Shown here in pieces: positions 1 to 7,900 of a stretch of DNA of 8,330 nt. Made by a program: the position numbers and the translations under genes. Positions within the stretch are counted from its first letter, which is position 1, and each line of letters begins with the position of its first letter. The stretch is from Bacteroidota bacterium (GTDB lineage Bacteria; Bacteroidota; Bacteroidia; Bacteroidales; F082): positions 1 through 8,330 of the forward strand of contig NYYH01000085.1 of NCBI GenBank assembly GCA_002686705.1, in the 5' to 3' direction. The notes beneath the pieces are model-generated. The model was not told the origin of the DNA. It saw only the letters and a list, made by a program, of their open reading frames with translations, and did not search any database.

Positions 1-1
1 C

Positions 2-28
2 AAGAAAATTAGTGAAAAATACGGTTAA
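2..28 (+). CDS. possible 3' end of an upstream gene (partial)
   Basis: Reading from base 2 gives the short tail KKISEKYG followed by TAA at 26-28. It is hydrophilic and looks like an ordinary protein C-terminus, and a small hairpin sits directly on and after the stop. Only eight codons are visible, so no family can be named. Another frame (from base 3) stays open to about position 77, so the choice of frame is uncertain. Confidence 0.25.
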   Translation, partial: KKISEKYG

Positions 29-54
29 CAATCGGCTCAAAATTGTTGATAACC
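23..54 (+). terminator. weak hairpin, possible terminator of the upstream gene
   Basis: GGTTA-ACAAT (23-32) can pair with ATTGT (42-46) and TAACC (50-54), leaving a 3-nt bulge (47-49) and a 9-nt loop. A T-rich stretch follows only at about 82-91, too far away for a classical intrinsic terminator. The pairing is seen in the sequence; its function is inferred. Confidence 0.25.
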
Positions 55-97
55 ATTGCTTTTACGAAAAGTTATAGCTGTCCTTTTTTTTATTAGA

Positions 98-130
98 TTT
101 GAGCTGCTAAATAATTACAAAGTATCTTTG
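98..130 (+). promoter_or_regulatory. Bacteroidota-type promoter for the transporter operon
   Basis: TTTG at 98-101 acts as the -33 element and TATCTTTG at 123-130 is a perfect match to the -7 consensus TAnnTTTG, with a 21-nt spacer, which is in the normal range for this phylum. Transcription would begin near 135, leaving a leader of about 20 nt before the ATG at 157. No operator-like palindrome is apparent around it. Confidence 0.65.
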
Positions 131-156
131 TTTTAGTATCATGCAATAAAATTAAT

Positions 157-1737
157 ATGGGCAATAGAAGCAAACGAAATTCTCTAACTATAAAATCCAA
201 ATGGTATCCTCTATTAATAATTTGCTTAACTCAAATTTTATGTGTTACCGACAATTCAATAATGTTTAATGCTCTTTCGGCATTGGTTATTTCTTTTAAA
301 AGTAATGTAACTACAATTCAGTTAGCAAATTCAATATATCCATTGGTTGCAGGGGCATTAATGCTGTCCGGGGGACTACTAGGCTTAAAAATAGGTTGGA
401 AAAAGTTATTGAGTATTGGTCTATTATTATTAGCTGTAGGTGAAATTATGGCTTGGGTTAGCCCTGATATACTAACCTTTACATGGGGAGCACGTGTTTT
501 AGCAGGTTTGGGAGCAAGCCTTGCTATGCCAGCGGCAATTGGTCTAATTCCGGCGAATTATAGTGGAAAGGATTTAGCAATTGGATTTGGTGCATTAGGT
601 GCAGCAGTTGGTGTTGCATCTTCATTTGGACCCATTGTTGGGGGGTGGATAATTGATAGTTATGGTTGGCGGATTGCTTTTTTTGTGTTGGCAATAGCTT
701 TTGTTATTGCTTTGCTTGCTGCCTTTCTAATTGATGAGCAAACAAGGGTAAAAGTGAAAATAAAATTTGACTACATAGGTACTATACTTTTTGCTATCGC
801 AATTGTTTTAATAACACTGGGGTTGATAAACATAAGTGTTTGGAATACAACTACAATTGGGGCGTCATTAATAACTGGATTGCTTTTCCTGATATTTTTT
901 ATCTGGTATGAATCTAAACTCGAGAAGCGACAAGAAACGGTTCTATTACCTTCTGTATTTATAAAATCTAAACAGGTAAGAGCAGGGTTAATAATGACTG
1001 CTCTAATATTTTTCTTGACAGGAGGATTATCATTTGTATTGGTTACATATCTACAAGTAGTTAAAGAGTTTAATGCTCTTCATACGGGTTTAATATTATC
1101 TATAAATGCTATTGGTATCATCTTGTTTTCAATTGGAACACCAATGGTAATTAAAAATATTAACCCTAGAAAAATTTGTCAACTGAGCGTTTTGATTGCT
1201 TTTTTTGCAGCTTTAATGCTTGCTTTAAGTATCAACTCATCATCACTAGGTATATTATTTTATTCTAGTATTTTTATAGCTGGAGCTGCTGCTGGTCTTC
1301 TTTCGTCACAGGCTGGAGTTATTGTTACATCAGGTATAAATGAGAAGTACGCGGCTCAGTCAGGCGGTATCCAGGGCTCAATGCGAAATATTGGATGTGC
1401 AATTGGTATTGCATTAGTTGGATTGATTATGATTTCGTCTTTAACCCACAGTATTAAGCATGGAATACTTAAAGATCCGATTACCGAAAAACTAATAACA
1501 AGTAAAGTTAAACTTACAAAAACAATTCCTTTTGTAAGTGATAAGCAGCTAAAAACCTTCATTGATAGTAAACATTATAGTGATGCTGAAAAGAAGAGTT
1601 TAATCAAAACAAATACTCAAAGTCGTATTACTGCACTTCAAATTTCATTTGCATCTTTTGGAGGTCTGATATTGATTTTTTTCATATTTACATTTCAAAT
1701 ACCAAAGTCATATAAAAGTATAAAAAATAACATTTAA
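157..1737 (+). CDS. MFS transporter, DHA2 (14-helix, EmrB/QacA-like) family
   Basis: Inner-membrane proton-driven exporter of the major facilitator superfamily, 526 residues, which is normal for the DHA2 drug:H+ antiporter branch. About fourteen hydrophobic segments can be seen, the last two (about 405-428 and 495-515) separated by a hydrophilic loop (about 430-490) typical of this branch. Family signatures are a D1-like motif around TDNSIMFNAL (31-40; the usual LDxTIVNVAL), a degenerate motif A (GGLLGLKIGWKK, 72-83), a motif B-like segment with Arg113, and motif C ending SFGPIVGGW (156-164). The motif A Asp and Arg are replaced, so coupling or substrate may differ from characterised pumps. 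The ATG at 157 is the first usable start (next Met is residue 36); it has no Shine-Dalgarno, as is usual in Bacteroidota. It is first in the operon, 10 nt before the amidohydrolase. The substrate is unknown: drug efflux is possible, and export or exchange of a metabolite linked to the amidohydrolase is equally plausible. Confidence 0.9.
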   Translation: MGNRSKRNSLTIKSKWYPLLIICLTQILCVTDNSIMFNALSALVISFKSNVTTIQLANSIYPLVAGALMLSGGLLGLKIGWKKLLSIGLLLLAVGEIMAWVSPDILTFTWGARVLAGLGASLAMPAAIGLIPANYSGKDLAIGFGALGAAVGVASSFGPIVGGWIIDSYGWRIAFFVLAIAFVIALLAAFLIDEQTRVKVKIKFDYIGTILFAIAIVLITLGLINISVWNTTTIGASLITGLLFLIFFIWYESKLEKRQETVLLPSVFIKSKQVRAGLIMTALIFFLTGGLSFVLVTYLQVVKEFNALHTGLILSINAIGIILFSIGTPMVIKNINPRKICQLSVLIAFFAALMLALSINSSSLGILFYSSIFIAGAAAGLLSSQAGVIVTSGINEKYAAQSGGIQGSMRNIGCAIGIALVGLIMISSLTHSIKHGILKDPITEKLITSKVKLTKTIPFVSDKQLKTFIDSKHYSDAEKKSLIKTNTQSRITALQISFASFGGLILIFFIFTFQIPKSYKSIKNNI

Positions 1738-1747
1738 TAAATACCAA

Positions 1748-3361
1748 ATGAATAGTATTAATAAATCACAAGAGCAGTTGTTTACAAATGGCACCGTTTA
1801 TATTGATGAAGAGCGAAAAGCTAATAATATTGTAGTAAAAAGTGGTAAAGTATCTGCAATAGGTGTAGATCCTGAAAAATATCAAAATGCCACAATTATA
1901 GATTTAAAAGGGGCAATAGCTTATCCTGGTTTTTGCGACAGCCATGTACATATAGTAGAAGTAGGTATCGCCAATGGTGGAATTGACCTTCTCAATTGTG
2001 CAACTGCAGACGAAATTGCGAAAAAAATTGCTGAAACTATCAATAATATACCAAAGGGTGGACTAATAATTGGGCTTGGTTTTTATCCTAATGACTATTT
2101 AACTTGGTCTTTGGATGATTTAGCAAAAATAGATAAAGTAACTGGAGAAAGACCTGTTGTTTTGATTGATTCTTTAGGCCATAATTGTATAATAAATTCA
2201 GCTTCCATTGCTATTTCTAAACTAACATCAGAAACACCGATTCCAATTGGCGGAAAGGTTGTTTTGCAAAATGGGAAACCAACTGGTATGTTATGCGAAT
2301 CGGCCATGGCAGTTGCATGCAATATATTATTCCCACTTATTAATGATGATTTAATCAAAAAAGGAGCAGAAAAAACTCTTGCTCAATGGTCCTCATTTGG
2401 TTATACCTCAATAGTTGATTTAATGGGTGCTCCATTTGGCAGATTGCTAAAAACAAATATTTGCAGAGTAATGGAAAAGGAAAATACACTACCAGTAAGA
2501 ATAAACTACATGTACACTTTTGCTAGTCTTGACGAAATTGATGGTTCACTGAGTTTAAAGGATAGTGATACTGAAATGGTGAAATATGGTGGTTTAAAAC
2601 TTTTTGTTGATGGAGCTTTTGCCGCAGGACAGGCATGGACTAAAGATAAAAATTTGGTTGGCAACCATGGCTTATATTATGTTTACACAGATGATTCATA
2701 TGGTAAACAATATAACCTTAATAGAATAGTAGAAAAGGTTAACGATATTGGACACAACATACATTACCATGTACAAGGCGATTATGCCATTGATGCTGTA
2801 CTAAATGCCTTGGATGCTGCAAAAGCGAAAAAAGGCAAACTAACTAGCATTCATACACTTATACATATTGCCTTTCCTACAAATGAACAAATTGAGCGTA
2901 TTAAGAATTTTAACGGCAGCGTTGTAGCTACAGTTCAGCCGGGATTTTGGGAAATTGAAGGTGAAACAACAAAATATTATGGAAATAAGGCGAATAAGTG
3001 CTATCCTATAAAAAAAATTATTGATGCAGGAATTTCCACTGGCATGAGTACTGATTTTAGTGTATCTCCAATTGAGTTGGCTGCTCCTTCAACAATAATG
3101 GGCATAGCAATGACAGGAGCTGGTGATCCAGATAACCACCCGCCATTAACAATGAAAAGCTTAATTAAGGGGTTTACTGTTGGAAGTGCTGCAACAACTA
3201 ACGATGAAGGTAATTATGGAAAACTTGATATTGGTTACAATGCAGATATAGTAGTGTATAATAAAGATTTATACACAATTGCTAAAGATAAATTAAATAA
3301 AGATAACCCAAAAGTAATCTCAACATGGATTAGTGGGAGAAAAATATATCAATCACAATAA
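1748..3361 (+). CDS. YtcJ-like amidohydrolase (Amidohydrolase_3 family)
   Basis: Metal-dependent hydrolase of the amidohydrolase superfamily, 537 residues, full length for the YtcJ-like group. The N-terminal strand region (LFTNGTVYID, 11-20) and the C-terminal GKLDIGYNADIVVY...GRKIY segment form the usual beta-sandwich around the TIM barrel. Metal and catalytic positions visible are HVH (His66, His68) in GFCDSHVHIVEVG, Lys284 in GGLKLFVDGA (possible bridging lysine), His341 in HYHVQGDYAID, His373 in TLIHIAF and Asp436 in STDFSVSP. GHNCIIN (144-150) matches the conserved 'GHxxxxN' stretch of YtcJ relatives. The usual Glu before the third His (EH) is Ile here, and HxxGDRAI reads HVQGDYAID, so it is a divergent member. 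No signal peptide, so cytoplasmic. Such enzymes cleave C-N bonds in amides, ureas or cyclic imides; this substrate is not predictable. It starts 10 nt after the transporter stop and its own stop overlaps the next ATG. Confidence 0.88.
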   Translation: MNSINKSQEQLFTNGTVYIDEERKANNIVVKSGKVSAIGVDPEKYQNATIIDLKGAIAYPGFCDSHVHIVEVGIANGGIDLLNCATADEIAKKIAETINNIPKGGLIIGLGFYPNDYLTWSLDDLAKIDKVTGERPVVLIDSLGHNCIINSASIAISKLTSETPIPIGGKVVLQNGKPTGMLCESAMAVACNILFPLINDDLIKKGAEKTLAQWSSFGYTSIVDLMGAPFGRLLKTNICRVMEKENTLPVRINYMYTFASLDEIDGSLSLKDSDTEMVKYGGLKLFVDGAFAAGQAWTKDKNLVGNHGLYYVYTDDSYGKQYNLNRIVEKVNDIGHNIHYHVQGDYAIDAVLNALDAAKAKKGKLTSIHTLIHIAFPTNEQIERIKNFNGSVVATVQPGFWEIEGETTKYYGNKANKCYPIKKIIDAGISTGMSTDFSVSPIELAAPSTIMGIAMTGAGDPDNHPPLTMKSLIKGFTVGSAATTNDEGNYGKLDIGYNADIVVYNKDLYTIAKDKLNKDNPKVISTWISGRKIYQSQ

Positions 3362-3801
3362 TGAGCATTACAATTTTGATACTATGCTATAAAGATTGTT
3401 TCACTTCTAAAATTATTCGTGGTTTTGATGCAAAAATAATTGCTGGATATGGCGAAGAAAAAATTGCTGAACTATTACAGAATACTGGTATAATCAGAAA
3501 TCAACTTAAGATAAAGTCTACTATTTCTAACGCCAAACTTTTTCTAACTGTTCAAGAGGAGTTTGGTAGTTTCGATAAATATATTTGGCAATTTACGGGT
3601 GGGAAAACAATTATTAATAGCTGGAAAAATCTTGTCCAAATTCCTGCAAGCACAAAAGAGTCAGATGCCATGAGTAATGATTTAAAAAAACGGGGCTTTA
3701 AATTCGTTGGAACGACCATATGTTATGCATTTATGCAGGCTGCTGGAATTGTTAACGACCATATGGTTGATTGTTACAGATATAAAGAAGTTAATCAATA
3801 A
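3361..3801 (+). CDS. tag: DNA-3-methyladenine glycosylase I (Tag), N-terminally truncated
   Basis: The 146-residue product matches the C-terminal two thirds of Tag, the base-excision repair enzyme that removes 3-methyladenine from DNA. Clear landmarks are GFDAKIIAGYGEEKIAELL (21-39), the helix-hairpin-helix-like TGIIRNQLKI (42-51), and KKRGFKFVGTTICYAFMQAAG...VNDHMVDC (109-138), almost identical to E. coli Tag from memory. His134 and Cys138 correspond to two of the four zinc ligands (E. coli His175, Cys179). E. coli Tag is 187 residues; the first 45-60 are absent here, including zinc ligands Cys4 and His17, catalytic Glu38 and the base-stacking Trp46. Residues 1-17 align only loosely. The missing part is not found in another frame upstream, because the preceding amidohydrolase is intact to its end. 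The ATG overlaps the upstream stop as TAATG, so it is probably translated by coupling. It is either a decaying remnant or a non-catalytic DNA-binding derivative; repair activity is unlikely. Confidence 0.8.
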   Translation: MSITILILCYKDCFTSKIIRGFDAKIIAGYGEEKIAELLQNTGIIRNQLKIKSTISNAKLFLTVQEEFGSFDKYIWQFTGGKTIINSWKNLVQIPASTKESDAMSNDLKKRGFKFVGTTICYAFMQAAGIVNDHMVDCYRYKEVNQ

Positions 3802-3866
3802 AAAACTACTAAAAACAAATCTGAATTAGTTATTCTAACAGTTACCTAATTTATATTAGTTAGCCG

Positions 3867-3892
3867 TTGATTACAACAGTGTCTTATATTTG
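3867..3892 (+). promoter_or_regulatory. Bacteroidota-type promoter for the membrane-protein gene
   Basis: TATATTTG at 3885-3892 is a perfect TAnnTTTG -7 element. The nearest -33 candidate is TTG at 3867-3869 with only 15 nt between, shorter than usual, so strength is doubtful. Transcription would start near 3897-3900, about 25 nt before the GTG start, which supports 3923 as the first codon. The rest of the 121-nt gap after tag shows only weak A/T-rich pairing and no convincing terminator. Confidence 0.5.
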
Positions 3893-3922
3893 TAGAACAA
3901 TTTTTCATTTATACAAATTGTT

Positions 3923-4764
3923 GTGCTAAAACCAGACGTCGAAAAATCTGATTATACTAATCTTTGGAAAACTTTTTTTATTTCGACTGTATCAGCTATC
4001 TGTGCTTACTACATTGTTTTTTTCCTGTCAAATTATTCTGTTCTATTTTTTGCATATGATTTTGATATCCCTGCATCTTTTTCTCTATTAGGCGTAAGCC
4101 TCCCACCTAATGTTATCGACCATAGTTGGTCGCGGGATGCCATAATAACTGTATTTCTTTCAAAACCTTTTACGGCTTTTATCTTGGGAATTATTTTCCT
4201 ACTTGTTCTGATGTCGAGGACAAAAAAATTCTAACAGTTATTCTTCTGCTATTTTGGCTTAACATCATTGCTTTTAGTTCAGCTTTTGGAGAATTGATTG
4301 ATGATGTCAAAACTGAAACTGGCACTATTGAAGTTGTTAATACAATGAATATTGATGCAACTTATCTCATAATAATGGCTATTATTTTAGCATTTATTCT
4401 TTATAAAATTGGAATGATGAATGGAAAACTGATCAAGTACTCTCTTTATTCTCAAAACCTGATTTCGATACAATTACGAATAATTTTCTTTGTTTCTATA
4501 CTATTAATCCCTTGGCTGTTAGTTGTTATTCTTTCAGGTTTATTAAGAGCTGATTTTTTTTCTATTTCGCTAATCTTGACAAATTTGCCAGCAATAATTT
4601 TATTAATACCATTTTTAGTAAGAGAGAAACCTGAAAACCTAAATTTTAAATATGTATCGACCAATGGGTCTTCAATATCTGACTTGATTTTAGTGATATT
4701 TTTGATAATATTATCACTGGTTTTAATACTTGTTATGAGAAATGGAATTGTTATTTTGGGTTAG
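3923..4764 (+). CDS. seven-helix membrane protein of unknown function, frameshifted at an A7 run
   Basis: I do not recognise a family. Two overlapping frames are parts of one gene. The first (GTG at 3923, stop 4232-4234, 103 codons) carries helices at about residues 17-36 and 72-97. The second, one base back, is read from about 4228 to the stop at 4762-4764 and carries helices at about 103-123, 147-164, 184-205, 213-233 and 253-272. Joining them by a -1 shift (or by adding one A) in the seven-A run at 4222-4228 gives 280 residues with a smooth ...SRTKKILTVILLLFWLN join. A conspicuous conserved-looking patch is PPNVIDHSWSRDAIITVFLSKPF (61-83), between helices 1 and 2. The ATG at 4126 in the second frame would add a polar, unlikely leader before 4222, so it is not the real start. 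GTG is chosen because there is no in-frame ATG before about codon 97 and it fits the promoter spacing. No catalytic motif is evident; roles in transport or signalling are guesses. No neighbour suggests a pathway. Confidence 0.65.
4216..4234 (+). other. slippery A7 run and frame switch point
   Basis: In the first frame the codons are ACA AAA AAA TTC TAA, so the run presents the canonical -1 slippery heptamer A_AAA_AAA (4222-4228) two codons before the stop (4232-4234). A purine-rich GAGGA (4216-4220) sits directly in front; in known -1 sites the stimulatory Shine-Dalgarno is about 10-14 nt upstream, so its spacing is not right. No GC-rich stem-loop is apparent just downstream. Loss of one A from an original run of eight explains the site equally well. 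Confidence 0.6.
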
Positions 4765-4864
4765 GTGATTGTGAATGATAGTGTCTTGTCTGATAATGTA
4801 TCAACGGAAAGTTAAAAACATTTTAATCCCTTAAATCCCCAGCAGCCTATTTAATTGACTTTGA

Positions 4865-4895
4865 TTGCTTTTGGTTAATTCAAATTTTATATTTT
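4865..4895 (+). promoter_or_regulatory. possible promoter of the VPS10-like gene
   Basis: TATATTTT at 4888-4895 matches seven of eight positions of TAnnTTTG (final G is T). TTG at 4865-4867 lies 20 nt upstream, an acceptable -33 spacing. The leader before the ATG at 4924 would be about 25 nt of A-rich sequence with no Shine-Dalgarno. In such A+T-rich DNA a near match can occur by chance. The remaining intergenic sequence (4765-4864) shows no gene or clear terminator. Confidence 0.35.
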
Positions 4896-4923
4896 TAACA
4901 ACAATTTAAAAAAACAATTTATC

Positions 4924-7900
4924 ATGAGAAAAATACTTATTGCGATTTTAATTCTGGTTGTTGGTCTAACAACTGCAGAAGCTAAAAAGAAAAAAGACGA
5001 AGAAAAAAAGGAAGGGTTGACATCGTCAACATTTAGTGGGCTCAAATGGAGAAGCATAGGCCCTGCATTCGTTTCTGGGCGCATTGCCGACTTTGCAGTT
5101 AATCCTGATGATTTCAGCACATATTATGTGGGCGTTGCATCAGGACATATTTGGAAAACAACTAACAATGGTATTACATTCAAACCTGTTTTTGACAATC
5201 ATGGTACATATGCAATTGGTTCGTTGGCAATGGATCCCAATAACAGTAATGTGATTTGGGCCGGAACAGGTGAAAATAATCACCAACGTGCACTTGGCTA
5301 TGGTAATGGTATCTATAAGACAACTGATGGAGGTAGCTCATGGAAAAACATGGGGTTAAAAGATTCACGACAAATCGGTGAAATCCTGATTGATCCGAGA
5401 AATTCAAATGTTGTGTACATAGCAGCTGAAGGTTCTGCATGGGGCCCTGGTGAAGAAAGAGGAGTGTTTAAAACTGTTGATGGGGGTGAATCATGGGAGA
5501 AGGTTCTTTTCATTAGTGAAAATACCGGAGTTGCAAACTTGAGTTTCGAAGCAGGTAATCCTGATGTAATCTATGCAGGAGCCGAACAGCGTAGACGTCG
5601 TCAGTTTAGTAAAATTGGTGGTGGGCCTGAATCTGCATTCTATAAATCAACAGATGCAGGTATTACTTGGAAAAAGCTTGAAAAAGGTATTCCGAAAGTG
5701 GATAAAGGTGGTATGGAAATAGTAGCTTCACCTATTGATCCAAACATCGTTTATGCCATGTTTGAAGCTTCAAACGGTAAGGGAGGATTTTTTAGGTCTA
5801 CTAATAGAGGAGCATCTTTTAGCAAACAAAACAAATATTCCAGCAGCGGGCAATACTATAGTGAATTAGTATGTGACCCTATTAACAAAGATAAACTTTA
5901 TTCGTTAGATACGAGAACTAAGGTTTCTGTTGATGGTGGAAAGACCTGGAAAAGTGTTGGCCTCAGAAAGCGTCATGTTGATGATCATGCAATGTGGATT
6001 GACTCTGACAATACAAACCATTTTTTCATTGGTGGCGACGGGGGTATCTACGAAAGCTGGGATGCCGGAAATTCATATATTCACAAAACAACCCTACCGG
6101 TAACCCAATTTTACAGAGTTAATGTTGATAATACTGAGCCTTTTTATTGGGTTTATGGAGGCACCCAGGATAATGCAAGTATGGGTGGTCCTTCTCAAAA
6201 TACTAAAAACGGGGGTGTTGCAAGTGATGAATGGGTTGTAACACTTGGTGGCGATGGTTTTTGGCAAGCAATTGATCCTGATAATCCTGATATCGTTTAT
6301 TCCGCATATCAGTATGGAAATATTTATAGATATGATAAAAAATCTGGTGAAAAGATAAAGATTAAACCTGTACCTCAAAAAGGAGAGCTTACATATAGAT
6401 GGAACTGGGATACTCCTTTCTTTCTTAGTCCACACTCAGGAACAAGGTTGTATATTGCAGCAAACAAAGTTTTTAGAAGTGACGACAGGGGTAACACATG
6501 GGAAGTTATCAGCGATGATATAACTCGTAATGAAGACCGGAATCAATTTAAAGTCATGGGTAAATTTTGGCCAGCCGATGCTGTTGCGAAGGACGTGTCT
6601 ACATCACAATGGGGAACTACTGTTGCTTTTGCAGAATCACCTGTAAAAGAGGGACTCTTATATCTTGGCACTGATGATGGTTTAATTCAGGTAAGTGAAG
6701 ACGGGGGTAGTAACTGGACGAAAATTTCCACTTTTCCTGATGTCCCTGAATATACATATGTTAGTGATATTTTACCGTCAAGTTTTAATGAGAACGTTGT
6801 TTTTGCCTCATTTAACAATATTAAAAGTGACGATTTCAAACCATATTTATTACAAAGTAACGACAAAGGCCAAACATGGGAATCAATAGTTTCTGATCTT
6901 CCAGAAGACCAATCAATACATACAATTAGTCAAGATCCAGTTAAAGAAGATTTATTGTTTACCGGAACAGAATTTGGAATTTATTTTACTGTAGATGGTG
7001 GAAGTCATTGGGTAAAACTTGGGTCTGGATTACCAGATATAGCTGTTCGTGATATTGCTATACAGGAAAGGGAAAACGACCTTGTTATAGCTACTTTTGG
7101 TCGAGGTTTTTATATAATTGACGATTACTCACCTTTACGTCAGGTAACAGAAGAAACAATTAAAAATGAAGAGGCAATCATATTCCCTGTTAAGGATGCC
7201 CTAATGTATATTAAAACAGGAAGTGGGCGTTATGGAACTGGTGCTGGTTATTATCAAGCAGAAAATCCTGAATTTGGTGCCGTTTTCACTTACTATCTAA
7301 AGGATGTTCCAAAATCACTTAAATCAAAACGGCTTAAAAAGGAAAAAGTATTATTTAAAGAAGGAAATCCAATTCCTCAACCAGATAAAGCAACTCTTGA
7401 CGCCGAAAAAAATGAAACAAAACCGTATTTGGTTTTTTCAATAAAGGATGAAGATGGGAATCTTATAAGAAATATTTATAAGAAGCCATCAACCGGAATT
7501 AATCGGATTAACTGGGATATGAGATACAAGAGTTCAAGGCCGATAAGATTAAGCAACGATAAATTCGATCCTCTTAAAAGTGGAGGAACCAGTCTTCGTG
7601 CGTTACCCGGAAAATATACGGTTACAATGTCGATGTTTTACAATGGTGAACAAAAAGAATTGGCTGGGCCTGTTGAATTTAATACGGTTGTGTTGAATAA
7701 CAGAACATTACCCGCTCCTTCTGATAAAGATGCTCTTACTTTTTACAAAAAAGTTACCGAACTATACCGTGTAATGTCTGGTACTATGAGATATCGTGAT
7801 GAACTTGCAGAAAAAACTTCCTATATCCAACAGGCATTACAATCAGTTGACAATGCAAGTGTTAGCCTGAAAAATGAAATGCATCAAATAAAGCAAGAAC

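Noticed and set aside
1356..1562. Minus-strand open frame of 68 codons inside the transporter
   Set aside because: It is antisense to a conserved DHA2 coding region, has no family features and no upstream promoter-like sequence.
2095..2358. Minus-strand open frame of 87 codons inside the amidohydrolase
   Set aside because: It lies opposite conserved amidohydrolase sequence (GHNCIIN region) and has no recognisable features.
3821..3863. A/T-rich partial inverted repeats after tag as a terminator
   Set aside because: The stems are only 4-6 bp, interrupted by bulges, and no T run follows.
4126..4221. ATG at 4126 as an independent start for the second membrane frame
   Set aside because: The translated leader (MVAGCHNNC...) is polar and non-membrane-like, while the other frame over the same bases encodes a clean transmembrane helix; the second frame becomes meaningful only after the A7 run.
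3835..4240. Shared 10-mer CTAACAGTTA near 3835 and 4231 as a direct repeat
   Set aside because: A single 10-base match in A+T-rich DNA is expected by chance and neither copy borders an element.
4452..4664. Minus-strand open frame of 70 codons inside the membrane-protein gene
   Set aside because: It is antisense to the helices of the membrane protein and shows no family features.
5180..5513. Two overlapping minus-strand open frames inside the VPS10-like gene
   Set aside because: They are shadows of the Asp-box coding sequence, with no signals of their own.
6094..6435. Minus-strand open frame of 113 codons inside the VPS10-like gene
   Set aside because: It is antisense to the conserved GGTQDN and Asp-box region; the hydrophobic stretch comes from reverse reading of A/T-rich codons.
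6695..6889. Plus-strand 64-codon frame inside the VPS10-like gene
   Set aside because: It overlaps an intact, conserved propeller region in another frame and has no initiation context.
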